Source: Pseudoponticoccus marisrubri
GTDB taxonomy: Bacteria > Pseudomonadota > Alphaproteobacteria > Rhodobacterales > Rhodobacteraceae
Reading direction: 5' to 3'
NCBI RefSeq assembly: GCF_001482405.1
Contig: NZ_LPXO01000012.1
Location: 1-64,000, forward strand
Length of the DNA: 64,000 nucleotides
Shown: one piece after another, positions 54,872 to 63,299 of the stretch
Layout: each line of letters opens with the position of its first letter
Position numbering within the stretch: the first letter of the stretch is position 1
Position numbers and translations under genes: made by a program
Notes under the pieces: generated by a model
Told to the model about the DNA's origin: nothing
The model's database searches: none
What the model saw: the letters and a program-made list of their open reading frames with translations, nothing else

Positions 54872-54948
54872 GGGGTTTCCTTATCTGCCGGAGGCTGGCA
54901 TATCGCGCTCATATATGACGGACGGCCGGAGACGCAAAGGGGGACGAC

Positions 54949-55386
54949 ATGACGCCGCGACTGGGTCAGCCACCCGATCCCGATCGGCGCTACGTTCTGC
55001 GCCCCGGCGTCTACGCGATCCTGCCCCGTCATGACGCGCTGCTTCTGACACACCAGGCGATCCCATGGCCAGAGGTCCAGCTGCCCGGCGGCGGAATCGA
55101 TCCCGGCGAACAGCCGCTGGCCGCGCTGCACCGCGAGGTCTACGAGGAAACCGGCTGGCGCATTGGCCGGCCCCGTCGGCTGGGTGCGTTCCGGCGCTTC
55201 ACCTACATGCCGGAATACGACCTCTGGGCCGAGAAGCTCTGCATCATCTACAGCGCCCTGCCGGTCCGGCCCCTTGGCGTCCCGAGTGAGCCGGGCCATC
55301 ACGCGCTGTGGATGTCCGCGCGGCAGGCGGCCGAAGAGCTGGGCAATCCCGGGGACCGCGCCTTTGTCCGACGTCACGCGCTCTGA
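54949..55386 (+). CDS. Nudix hydrolase
   Basis: A 145-residue hydrolase of nucleoside diphosphate derivatives. The Nudix box runs from LPGGGIDPGEQPLAALHREV to YEETGW, with all metal glutamates present. The start at 54949 follows AAAGGGGG. The substrate is unknown. It is single, divergent from hslO and convergent with the receiver-phosphatase gene, 9 bases away. Confidence 0.83.
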   Translation: MTPRLGQPPDPDRRYVLRPGVYAILPRHDALLLTHQAIPWPEVQLPGGGIDPGEQPLAALHREVYEETGWRIGRPRRLGAFRRFTYMPEYDLWAEKLCIIYSALPVRPLGVPSEPGHHALWMSARQAAEELGNPGDRAFVRRHAL

Positions 55387-55395
55387 CCGTCCAGA

Positions 55396-56661
55396 TCACA
55401 GCACGTCGAACTCAAGCAGGGCGGCCGAGACATCATCGTCCAGCTGATCCGCCGCCCGCATCTCGGCGGTGAGGCGCCAGTAGAGATCGGCCAGCAGGTC
55501 CGGCCCCTCGCCCACCTTCACGCTATCACGGAAGAGCTGCACCAGCCCTTCTTCGCCCAGCATCTCACCGTTCCTGAGCACCGCCTCGGTGAAACCGTCG
55601 GAATAGAGCAACAGCCGGTCGCCCTTGCGCATGGTGACCACGTGCTGCTCATGGTCCACCGCGTCGACCAGCCCGATGGGCAGACCGCCCGTGCCGATGA
55701 ACTCCACCTCGCCGCCGGCGCGCAGCAAGAGCGGTTGAGAATGCCCGGCTTGCACCATCCGCATCCGCCCGGTGCGCAGGTCGCCCGCCACGTAGGCCAT
55801 GGTCAGGTATTCCTCGACCCCCGGATCCGCGGCAAGCCGCTGGTTGAGCAGGCGGGCCGTCTCGACCGGATCGCGCATCGCGTAGAACCGGTCAAAGCGC
55901 TTCTCGAGGGCGATGTTCTGATCGGGGAACTTGCTGGACAGGTAGCCGGCCACCCGCGCCGTCACCATGGCCGAGGTGATCCCGTGCCCCGACACGTCGA
56001 TGCTGTAGAGGCCCAGCCGTTCGTGCCCAGGGTTGAACATGCCGACAAGATCACCGCCCACATGGCCGCAGGGTTGCAGGAAGAGGCTGACACGCGAGGT
56101 GCCGATCTCCTTGACCCGTTCGGGAATCAGCGATTGCTGGATCGTGCGGGCCTGCCGCAGGTCCTTGTCGATCGCCTCGTGCACCTCCTTCAGCCGGGCA
56201 AAGGCCTCGGACACCTCGCGATTCTTCTCGCTCAGCTGACGTTCCATGCTGACGACCCGCTCCCCCGCGTTGATCCGGGCGCGCAGCTCCTCGGCATTCA
56301 CCGGCTTTGTCAGGAAGTCGTCGGCCCCGGCATCCAGCCCCTCGGCGACCTCGCCCTTCTCGCTCTTGGAGGTGAGCAGGATGAAATATCCGTACCCCTC
56401 GCGCTTGAGCGCACGGAACCTACGGCACAGTTCCAGCCCCGTCATCTGCGGCATCATCCAGTCCGACAGGATCAGGTCGGGCTCGGACACGGCGGCAATG
56501 CGCAGCGCCTCCACCCCCGATACGGCCTGCAGCACCTCGAACCCCCAGCGCGTCAGGATCGCGTTCAGGATCCGCAGTTGCAGCCGGCTGTCATCGACGA
56601 TCAGCACGCGCCTTATGGCGCCGGTCAGCGGTGCCGGTCGATCCACGGGGTTTGGCTGCAC
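55396..56661 (-). CDS. Response regulator with PP2C (SpoIIE/RsbU-type) phosphatase output
   Basis: A 421-residue protein. Residues 17-135 form a receiver with VLIVDDSRLQ and phospho-acceptor Asp67 in ILSDWMMPQM. A coiled-coil linker (about 135-175, ERQLSEKNREVSEAFARLKEVHEAI) leads to a PP2C domain, with GDLVG, IDVSGHGITSAMV and LLLYSDGFTEA metal sites. Such proteins usually dephosphorylate an anti-anti-sigma factor. The start is GTG at 56661 with AAGGG ahead. It is divergent from an HPt protein gene, its likely phosphate donor. Confidence 0.9.
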   Translation of the reverse strand: MQPNPVDRPAPLTGAIRRVLIVDDSRLQLRILNAILTRWGFEVLQAVSGVEALRIAAVSEPDLILSDWMMPQMTGLELCRRFRALKREGYGYFILLTSKSEKGEVAEGLDAGADDFLTKPVNAEELRARINAGERVVSMERQLSEKNREVSEAFARLKEVHEAIDKDLRQARTIQQSLIPERVKEIGTSRVSLFLQPCGHVGGDLVGMFNPGHERLGLYSIDVSGHGITSAMVTARVAGYLSSKFPDQNIALEKRFDRFYAMRDPVETARLLNQRLAADPGVEEYLTMAYVAGDLRTGRMRMVQAGHSQPLLLRAGGEVEFIGTGGLPIGLVDAVDHEQHVVTMRKGDRLLLYSDGFTEAVLRNGEMLGEEGLVQLFRDSVKVGEGPDLLADLYWRLTAEMRAADQLDDDVSAALLEFDVL

Positions 56662-56811
56662 GGTGATCCCTTTGCCGAAAGAACTGCTTCGGCCCTGTCT
56701 AAGGGCAGATGTGTTAACCCATCGTGAAGCTTAAAACTTTCATGGATCACCGTGCGGTCGAAACCTGTTGTTCACCCTTCGGGCATAGCCTTGACGCGCA
56801 GGAGGTGTTAC

Positions 56812-57147
56812 ATGATCGACTGGGCCCGAGTGGATGAACTCGTCGAGGAAATCGGCGCCGAGGATTTTTCCGAGGTCGTGACGCTGTTCCTTGCCGAGGT
56901 CGAGACCGCCATCGAGTTGCTTGAAGCGTCGAACGGCAATCCCGTCGTCATCGAGGAGCAGATGCATTTCCTCAAGGGCGCTGCGCTGAATCTCGGTTTC
57001 AGGAAGCTCGCGCAGGTCTGCCGGACGGGTGAGCGCGCCGCCTCGGAGGGGCAGGTCGCGCTTGTTCCGGTCGAGGAGGTGCGCAAGGTCTTCGCCAGTT
57101 CGCGCGTCCGGTTCGAGGCGGAACTGGGCGACCGCTATGCCGCCTGA
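56812..57147 (+). CDS. HPt-domain phosphotransfer protein
   Basis: A 111-residue single-domain histidine phosphotransferase. The phospho-histidine is His52 in MHFLKGAALNLGF, the HxxKG signature, flanked by acidic helices. AGGAGG lies seven bases before ATG at 56812; upstream in-frame ATG at 56752 lacks such a site. It is divergent, across 150 bases, from the receiver-PP2C gene, so it may pass phosphate to or from it. Confidence 0.85.
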   Translation: MIDWARVDELVEEIGAEDFSEVVTLFLAEVETAIELLEASNGNPVVIEEQMHFLKGAALNLGFRKLAQVCRTGERAASEGQVALVPVEEVRKVFASSRVRFEAELGDRYAA

Positions 57148-57149
57148 AC

Positions 57150-57182
57150 CGACATGCCCACCCGAAAACGGCTGGCATGTCG
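57150..57182. terminator. Stem-loop between the convergent HPt and ilvA genes
   Basis: CGACATGCC (57150-57158) and GGCATGTCG (57174-57182) form a perfect nine-base stem around 15 bases, with no T-run. It lies between two converging stops and may stop or protect both transcripts. Confidence 0.45.
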
Positions 57183-57187
57183 CGCGG

Positions 57188-58414
57188 TCAGATCACGAAT
57201 TGCGCCAGGACCTCGTCATCCGTGATGTCCTGGTAGGTGAAACCATGCGCGTCGAACTCACGGTACAGGCGATCGAAATTCTCGGGATGCAGCGTCTCGA
57301 TGCCGATCAGCACCGAGCCGAAATTGCGCGCGGATTTCTTCAGGTATTCGAAGCGGGCAATGTCATCCTCGGGGCCAAGCAGTTCAAGGAAACCCTTCAA
57401 CGCGCCGGGGCGCTGCGGCAGGCGCAGGATGAAGTATTTCTTGACGCCGGAATAGCGCTGCGCCCGCTCTTTCACCTCGGGCAGCCGCTCGAAATCGAAA
57501 TTCCCGCCCGAGGTCACGCAGACTACGGTCCGGCCGCGAATCGCCTGCCCCATGTCCTTGAGCGCGTCGACCGCCAGAGCACCGGCTGGTTCCAGCACGA
57601 TCCCCTCGACATTCAGCATGTCCAGCATGGTGGTGCACAGCCGATCCTCGGGGATGGTCAGCGTGTTGGCAAGCCCGACACCTTTCAGGCAGGCAAAGGT
57701 GCGCGCGCCCAGACGCGCCACGGCCGCCCCGTCGGCGAAGGTGTTGACCTTGTCAAGCGTCACCGGCCGACCGGCCTGAAGCGCCGCCTTCAGGCAGGCG
57801 CCGCCGGCAGGTTCGACAAAGGTATAGCCGATATCCGTGCCAAAATAGCTGAGGATCCCCGAACTCAGCCCGCCGCCACCCACCGGGATCACCATCTGAT
57901 CCGGAAGGCCGTTCATCTGCTCGGCGATTTCGACCGCAACGCTGGCCTGGCCCGCGATCACGTCGTCATCGTCGAAGGGCGACAGGAAATGCCCACCCGC
58001 CTCGGCACAGAAGGCCTGCGCCGCAGCAAGGCATTCGTCGAAATAATCCCCGATCATCCGGATCTCGACCGCGTCACCCCCGAACATCGCGGTTTTCTGG
58101 ATCTTCTGCTGCGGCGTCGTCACCGGCATGAAGATCACGCCCTGCTTGCCGAAATGCCGACACATGTAGGCAACACCCTGCGCATGGTTGCCGGCACTGG
58201 CGCAGACGAACAGTTCCTCATCCGGATGGCGCGACATGGCGTTGAAGGCGCCGCGCAGCTTGTAGCTGCGCACCGGGCTCAGATCCTCGCGTTTCAGCCA
58301 GATATCGGCACCGTAGCTCTGCGACAGGTGCTCGTTGCGCTGCAATGGGGTGGCAGGGAATACGGCGCGCATGGCCGCGCAGGCGGCGCGGGCTTTGTGC
58401 TGGAAATCGGTCAT
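57188..58414 (-). CDS. ilvA: Threonine ammonia-lyase IlvA
   Basis: A 408-residue PLP enzyme turning threonine into 2-oxobutyrate, the first step to isoleucine. The PLP lysine is Lys52 in SPVRSYKLRGAFNAM; ASAGNHAQGVAY and the phosphate loop VGGGGLSSG follow. The C-terminal ACT-like part, KKYFILRLPQRPGALKGFLELL, suggests allosteric control by isoleucine, with a single domain. The start at 58414 precedes the homology directly; the frame is open to 58486 and overlaps the upstream gene's end. Confidence 0.93.
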   Translation of the reverse strand: MTDFQHKARAACAAMRAVFPATPLQRNEHLSQSYGADIWLKREDLSPVRSYKLRGAFNAMSRHPDEELFVCASAGNHAQGVAYMCRHFGKQGVIFMPVTTPQQKIQKTAMFGGDAVEIRMIGDYFDECLAAAQAFCAEAGGHFLSPFDDDDVIAGQASVAVEIAEQMNGLPDQMVIPVGGGGLSSGILSYFGTDIGYTFVEPAGGACLKAALQAGRPVTLDKVNTFADGAAVARLGARTFACLKGVGLANTLTIPEDRLCTTMLDMLNVEGIVLEPAGALAVDALKDMGQAIRGRTVVCVTSGGNFDFERLPEVKERAQRYSGVKKYFILRLPQRPGALKGFLELLGPEDDIARFEYLKKSARNFGSVLIGIETLHPENFDRLYREFDAHGFTYQDITDDEVLAQFVI

Positions 58415-58451
58415 GCCCAAAGCAGTGGCGCAGAGCGCGCGCCGGCGCAAG

Positions 58452-59195
58452 TCAGTCGATGTGACGCCCTTCGACACAGACGCCATAGAGCGTGGTCAGG
58501 ACCGACACGCCGATCATGGTCGCAAACCAGCCCACGACAAGTCCGTAGACCAGATTCAGTACCGAAGCGGGATCGGCATTCATTAGCGTCGGCACCTGTA
58601 CCAGCAGGCCGACACCCGCCACGATCACGGCGAGCACGACGATGGTCTTGTTGTGTCCGGCCGTCTCGCTCCAACCTTGTTGCAGGTTCATTTTCTGACC
58701 CATGGCGATCCCCGGCAAGGCCGTGCCCAGACGCAGCGCCACATATAGGCAGGCTACCGCGATCCCTAGCAGCGCAATCGGCGCCAATGGCGACAGCACC
58801 ATCATCACGATTGCGGCAGGAATTGCGGCGAGGAAGGCTGCGACCACGACGATCAACCCCAGCAGCAGGGAGTAGCCGAGGTAGCGCAGTACCTCCGGCC
58901 CATGCCAGGCCGGCACCCAGCCACCCGACAGTTCCCCTGTCAGTACATAGCGGTGCCAGGCTACGGCGATCCACAGCGAACTGCAGATGGCCACCAGCCC
59001 CAAGACAAAGATCAGCGAGGCCGCGCCCGGCTCCATCATCGGCAAGCCCTGTGCATCGACCGCTGGCGGGTTCGCGTAAAGGAAGAGTTGAGGCGCAGAT
59101 GATACAATGTAGAGCAGCAGCGAGACGCGCAGCGCCGGGCCCAGATTGTCCAGAACCATCCGGGCAGAATGCAGAAACATCTTCCACGCGTGCAT
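58452..59195 (-). CDS. Polytopic membrane protein of unknown function
   Basis: A 247-residue protein with about six hydrophobic segments (near 22-42, 63-85, 105-130, 135-155, 185-205 and 215-238). No motif gives a function; conserved-looking pieces are WIAVAWHRYVLTGE and GYSLLLGLIVVV. ATG at 59195 is preferred, with AAGG eight bases ahead, over ATG at 59210. It lies 37 bases before ilvA. Confidence 0.65.
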   Translation of the reverse strand: MHAWKMFLHSARMVLDNLGPALRVSLLLYIVSSAPQLFLYANPPAVDAQGLPMMEPGAASLIFVLGLVAICSSLWIAVAWHRYVLTGELSGGWVPAWHGPEVLRYLGYSLLLGLIVVVAAFLAAIPAAIVMMVLSPLAPIALLGIAVACLYVALRLGTALPGIAMGQKMNLQQGWSETAGHNKTIVVLAVIVAGVGLLVQVPTLMNADPASVLNLVYGLVVGWFATMIGVSVLTTLYGVCVEGRHID

Positions 59196-59321
59196 CGTCC
59201 GACCTTTCATACGTTTTGCACAGGGCTACCACGCCCCGGGCCCGCGTCAACGCCGCTTCCTTGCAGCAGCGCACAAAACGGTCTAATCCGCGCGCCAAAC
59301 CGCTGAAAGGGAACCCCTGCC

Positions 59322-60566
59322 ATGTCCGCGTCCAAATTCGCGCCGAAGAAGGTCGTCCTGGCCTATTCCGGCGGTCTCGACACCTCGATCATCCTGAAAT
59401 GGCTGCAAACCGAGTATGGTTGCGAGGTCGTGACCTTCACCGCCGACCTTGGCCAGGGCGAAGAGCTGGAGCCCGCGCGCGAGAAGGCACAGATGCTGGG
59501 GATCAAGCCCGAGAATATCTATATCGAAGACGTGCGCGAGGAATTCGTGCGCGATTTCGTCTTCCCGATGTTCCGCGCGAATGCAGTATACGAGGGGCTT
59601 TACCTGCTGGGCACCTCGATCGCGCGTCCACTGATCTCCAAGCGCCTGGTCGAGATTGCGGAGGAAACCGGCGCGGATGCCGTGGCCCATGGCGCCACCG
59701 GCAAGGGCAACGACCAAGTCCGGTTCGAACTTTCCGCCGCCGCGCTGAACCCCGATATCCGCTGCATTGCGCCGTGGCGCGAATGGGACCTGAACTCGCG
59801 CACCTCGCTGCTGGATTTCGCCGAGAAGAATCAGATCCCGATTGCCAAGGACAAGCGGGGCGAGGCGCCGTTCTCGGTCGATGCGAATCTTCTGCACACC
59901 TCCTCCGAGGGCAAGGTGCTGGAAGATCCGGCCGTCGACGCGCCCGATTATGTCTACCAGCGCACGGTGAACCCCGAGGATGCGCCCGACACGCCGGAAT
60001 TCATCGAGATCACCTTCGAAAAGGGCGATCCGGTCGCGATCAATGGCGAGGCGATGTCGCCGGCTACGATGCTGACCGCGCTGAACGAATACGGGCGGAA
60101 GCACGGAATCGGGCGGCTTGACCTGGTCGAGGGGCGCTTTGTCGGGATGAAGTCGCGCGGCATCTACGAGACGCCGGGTGGCACCATCCTGCTCGAGGCG
60201 CATCGCGGGATCGAGCAGATCACGCTGGATCGCGGCGCCGCGCATCTGAAGGATGAGCTGATGCCGCGCTATGCCGAGCTGATCTATAACGGGTTCTGGT
60301 TCTCGCCCGAACGCGAGATGCTGCAGGCCGCGATCGATGCCAGCCAGGCCCATGTCTCGGGCACGGTGCGGCTCAAGCTGTACAAGGGGCTGGCCCGGAC
60401 CGTGGGGCGCTGGTCGAAAAATTCCCTGTATTCCGAGGCACATGTCACCTTCGAGGATGATGCGGGCGCCTATGACCAGAAGGACGCGGCCGGGTTCATC
60501 CAGCTGAACGCGCTGCGCCTCCGCCTTCTGGCGGCCCGCAAGCGGCGAATCGAGACCGGCCAGTAA
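59322..60566 (+). CDS. argG: Argininosuccinate synthase ArgG
   Basis: A 414-residue enzyme that joins citrulline and aspartate, using ATP, in arginine synthesis. The ATP loop is [10 protein letters not shown] at 13-22; [32 protein letters not shown] and APWREWD are fixed family blocks. The start at 59322 follows AAAGGGAA. DUF1810 follows 10 bases later. Confidence 0.95.
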   Translation: MSASKFAPKKVVLAYSGGLDTSIILKWLQTEYGCEVVTFTADLGQGEELEPAREKAQMLGIKPENIYIEDVREEFVRDFVFPMFRANAVYEGLYLLGTSIARPLISKRLVEIAEETGADAVAHGATGKGNDQVRFELSAAALNPDIRCIAPWREWDLNSRTSLLDFAEKNQIPIAKDKRGEAPFSVDANLLHTSSEGKVLEDPAVDAPDYVYQRTVNPEDAPDTPEFIEITFEKGDPVAINGEAMSPATMLTALNEYGRKHGIGRLDLVEGRFVGMKSRGIYETPGGTILLEAHRGIEQITLDRGAAHLKDELMPRYAELIYNGFWFSPEREMLQAAIDASQAHVSGTVRLKLYKGLARTVGRWSKNSLYSEAHVTFEDDAGAYDQKDAAGFIQLNALRLRLLAARKRRIETGQ

Positions 60567-60576
60567 TCCACGGCCC

Positions 60577-60993
60577 ATGGCCACGCTGGAGGAATTCGTC
60601 GCCGCGCAGGATCCGGTCTGGCCACAGGTCTGCCGGGAACTGCGCGGCGGTCGCAAGACAACCCATTGGATCTGGTGGGTTTTCCCGCAGCTTGCCTCGC
60701 TGGGGCGGTCGCCGCGCGCGAGGTATTTCGGACTGTCCGGCTTGGGAGAAGCGCAGGATTATCTCGATCACCCGGTCTTGGGCCCGCGGCTGATCGAGGT
60801 CGCCAGACTGCTGCTGCGGCATTCCGGGACAGATCCGCGCAAGATCCTGGGCGAGGTCGACGCGCTCAAGGTTCGGTCGAGCATGACGCTGTTCGAGGCC
60901 GTGCCGGGTGCCGACCCGATCTTTACAACCGTGCTGGAGCGGCTCTATGCCGGCGAAAGATGTCCGCTGACGCAGACAGAGATCATGACCTAA
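60577..60993 (+). CDS. DUF1810 family protein
   Basis: A 138-residue soluble protein. The pattern FVAAQDPVW, KTTHWIWWVFPQLASLGRS, ARYFGL and KVRSSMTLFEAV is that of DUF1810, whose function is unsettled. It is 10 bases downstream of argG and likely co-transcribed with it. Confidence 0.8.
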   Translation: MATLEEFVAAQDPVWPQVCRELRGGRKTTHWIWWVFPQLASLGRSPRARYFGLSGLGEAQDYLDHPVLGPRLIEVARLLLRHSGTDPRKILGEVDALKVRSSMTLFEAVPGADPIFTTVLERLYAGERCPLTQTEIMT

Positions 60994-61022
60994 AAAGCCG
61001 GCGGACCGCGAAGGCCCGCCGG
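60992..61022 (-). terminator. Terminator of the DUF7282-like gene
   Basis: On the minus strand CCGGCGGGCC (61022-61013) pairs with GGTCCGCCGG (61007-60998) around TTCGC with one wobble, and TTTTT follows at 60996-60992. A second perfect 16-base palindrome, GTCGGCAGCTGCCGAC, lies at 61028-61043. The hairpin could also end the plus-strand argG transcript, without T-run. Confidence 0.75.
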
Positions 61023-61056
61023 AGGCGGTCGGCAGCTGCCGACGGGGAGGGTTCGG

Positions 61057-61470
61057 TTACTGGGCCGTCACGGTCGCGGTGACGAGCTCGCCATCCTGGC
61101 GGATCGGGCCGTCTTCCTTGGCGCCCAGCGTGTACTCGAAGATACCGGTCTGCATGCCGCCATCCTCGCCATGGACCATCAGCATCAGCATGTCGCCGGA
61201 CGCGACCTCTTCGGTCAGGATGGCGGCGACATCCATGTTTTCACCCTCTTTCAGGGGCGCGTGACCGACGACCGGACCGGGCTTCATCTCGGAATCGGTG
61301 CGGTGCACCACCAGCCAGCCATTGGCCGGCGCGACGATCTTGGAGGCGGTGACGGTGCCGCCGGAGACATCCTGGTCGGAGGCTTCGACCATGGGCGCCA
61401 TGCCGTGGCCACCGGCGAAGGCGGTGCTGGCGGTGGCGATCAGCGCGGCGGTGAACATCTTGAAAGTCAT
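61057..61470 (-). CDS. Periplasmic DUF7282-like protein
   Basis: A 137-residue protein with signal peptide ending STAFA near residue 18. The mature domain (VEASDQDVSGGTVTASKIVAPANGWLVVH, PGPVVGHAPLKEGENMDV) has the immunoglobulin-like pattern seen in DUF7282 proteins. Seven methionines occur in its 137 residues, some in MLMLMVHGEDGGMQ, which may suit metal or oxidant binding. It is divergent from an exported MsrA, whose substrates are oxidised methionines, so a link is possible but unproven. Confidence 0.7.
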   Translation of the reverse strand: MTFKMFTAALIATASTAFAGGHGMAPMVEASDQDVSGGTVTASKIVAPANGWLVVHRTDSEMKPGPVVGHAPLKEGENMDVAAILTEEVASGDMLMLMVHGEDGGMQTGIFEYTLGAKEDGPIRQDGELVTATVTAQ

Positions 61471-61652
61471 GAGGTTTCTCCCTGTCTGAATGAGCTTGTA
61501 TCAACAGACACGAAGTACGGGGCCGCGCAGTTTCACGGGAAACGCGAAAAAATTCGGGGTCACAGGGGCTCACCATCGGGTGACAATGCCGTTCCCCTGT
61601 TGCCCGATCACTCCGCAGCGGCCAGATTCCCGGGCAGATTTGGAGGTGTTTC

Positions 61653-62300
61653 ATGTGGACTGACAGATTGTGCGCGCTTGGTCTGGGCGCGCTTGCCCTT
61701 TGCGCGACGGCGCTGGGGGCCGAACGCGCCGCGGCGGCCGAGCTTTACGTGGCCGGTGGCTGCTTCTGGTGCGTCGAGGCGGATTTCGAACGCGTGCCCG
61801 GAGTGGGCGAAGTCGTCTCGGGCTATACCGGGGGCACGGTGGCGGACCCGACGTATCGGCAGGTGACGCGCGGCGGCACGGGCCATTACGAGGCGGTGCA
61901 GATCAACTATGATGCCGGACGTATCTCGGCGCGGCAGCTCTATGACCTGTTCTTCCGCTCGGTCGATCCGACGGATGCGGGCGGGCAGTTCTGCGATCGG
62001 GGCGAGAGCTATCGCACGGCGATATTCGTCACTGATCCTGCCCAAAGACGCGCGGCAGAGGCGGCAAAGGCCGCGGCGGAGGCCGAGCTGGGACAGGAGA
62101 TCGTGACCCCGATCCTGGATGCCAAGACCTTCTACCTGGCCGAGGACTATCACCAGGATTACTACAAGGGCACCAACCGCGTGGTGACGCGCTTCGGCAT
62201 CATCCAGCAGAAGGATGCCTACAAGCGCTATCGCGACGGCTGCCGCCGGGACGAGCGGGTCGAGGCGCTCTGGGGCAGCGACGCGCCCTTCGTGAACTGA
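61653..62300 (+). CDS. msrA: Exported peptide-methionine (S)-S-oxide reductase MsrA
   Basis: A 215-residue enzyme that repairs methionine S-sulfoxide. An N-terminal hydrophobic stretch (7-29, ending AERAAAA) suggests export to the periplasm. The active site is [11 protein letters not shown], with catalytic Cys37; GYTGG, GHYEAVQ and [13 protein letters not shown] follow, and YHQDYY near 166. Cys95-type and late Cys residues may resolve the disulfide. GGAGG lies six bases before the start. It is divergent from the DUF7282-like gene. Confidence 0.92.
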   Translation: MWTDRLCALGLGALALCATALGAERAAAAELYVAGGCFWCVEADFERVPGVGEVVSGYTGGTVADPTYRQVTRGGTGHYEAVQINYDAGRISARQLYDLFFRSVDPTDAGGQFCDRGESYRTAIFVTDPAQRRAAEAAKAAAEAELGQEIVTPILDAKTFYLAEDYHQDYYKGTNRVVTRFGIIQQKDAYKRYRDGCRRDERVEALWGSDAPFVN

Positions 62301-62365
62301 GATTTGCCCGTTTCGTACATTTCGGACGCCGATTTCGCCAAAACGGCCAAACGCGCAAGGAAGCG

Positions 62366-63238
62366 TTAACCGCTGAAATCCTGCACGTCGCGCAGGTCGG
62401 GGATCACGTCGGCCGCGCCGGGGCGGGTCACCATGATCGCGGCGGCGCGGGTGGCCTGCCCGATGGCCTGTGCCATGGGCAGCCCGCGGTCGAGCCCGGC
62501 CATGACATAGCCGGTGAAAGTGTCGCCGGCGCCGGTCGTGTCCACCGGCTGCACGGGCACGGCGGGAAAGTCCTGCACCGCCCCGGTATCGGTGTTGTAC
62601 CAGCGACAGCCACGTGCCCCCAGCGTGACGATGACATCGCGAACCGGCAGCGCCTCGGGCGCGGTGCCGGTCGCCTCGGCCAGTTGCTGGGCCTCGACCT
62701 CGTTGAGAAAGAGCAGGTCCAGAAGCGGCATCACCGCGCGCACGGCACCGGCATCGAAGGGTGCAGCGGCATAGGCCACGCGCATCCCCTTGGCCGAGGC
62801 CATCTCGGCCCCGGCCCGCTGGGCGTTGGTTTCGTTCTGGAAGAGGAAGGCATCCTCGGGGCCCGCTTCCTCCAGTGCCAAGGCGATCTCCTCCTCGGAG
62901 AGGGCCTGATTGGCGCCGGGATAGATCATGATGCTGTTCTCACCCGAATCATCGACGGCGATGATGGCGTGGCCGGTGTCTTCGGCGGCGTTGGCGATGG
63001 CGCGCGTGTCGACACCGTATTCCATCAGCCGCTGCACGGCCCATTGCCCGTCCGGGCCGACCGCGCCGATATGGCGGCAATGCGCCGCCGCGCGGGCGCA
63101 GGCGACGGACATGTTGGCCCCCTTGCCGCCCAGGCCGCGGGTCAGCGTGCGCGCGGCCAGCGTGCCGCCCGGGCCGGGCAGATGCGGCACGCGGTAGACA
63201 AGATCGGCATTGATCGAGCCGAGATTGTAGATCGTCAT
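62366..63238 (-). CDS. PfkB/ribokinase-family sugar kinase
   Basis: A 290-residue kinase. The N-terminal GSINADLVYRVPHLPGPG and GLGGKGANMSVACAR and the C-terminal DTTGAGDTFTGYVMAGL (catalytic Asp) follow ribokinase closely; NALSEE-like QALSEEEI and FQNETN occur between. Ribose is the likely substrate, but related kinases use other sugars or nucleosides. The start at 63238 follows a G-rich site. It is 61 bases downstream of the malic enzyme gene. Confidence 0.82.
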   Translation of the reverse strand: MTIYNLGSINADLVYRVPHLPGPGGTLAARTLTRGLGGKGANMSVACARAAAHCRHIGAVGPDGQWAVQRLMEYGVDTRAIANAAEDTGHAIIAVDDSGENSIMIYPGANQALSEEEIALALEEAGPEDAFLFQNETNAQRAGAEMASAKGMRVAYAAAPFDAGAVRAVMPLLDLLFLNEVEAQQLAEATGTAPEALPVRDVIVTLGARGCRWYNTDTGAVQDFPAVPVQPVDTTGAGDTFTGYVMAGLDRGLPMAQAIGQATRAAAIMVTRPGAADVIPDLRDVQDFSG

Positions 63239-63268
63239 GGGCATCCCCCGCGGTTGGTCCATGGTGAC

Positions 63269-63288
63269 GGGCCGGGCGAGGCCGGCCC
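63269..63288 (-). other. Stem-loop between malic enzyme and sugar kinase genes
   Basis: GGGCCGG (63269-63275) and CCGGCCC (63282-63288) pair around six bases. It begins about 12 bases past the upstream stop and has no T-run, so it may be a 3' protective hairpin or weak terminator. Confidence 0.4.
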
Positions 63289-63299
63289 TGCGCGACCGC

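Noticed and set aside
59211-59276. Inverted repeat CGTTTTG...CAAAACG upstream of argG as an ArgR site
   Set aside because: The arms are about 60 bases apart and do not resemble an ARG box; such a seven-base pair is likely by chance.
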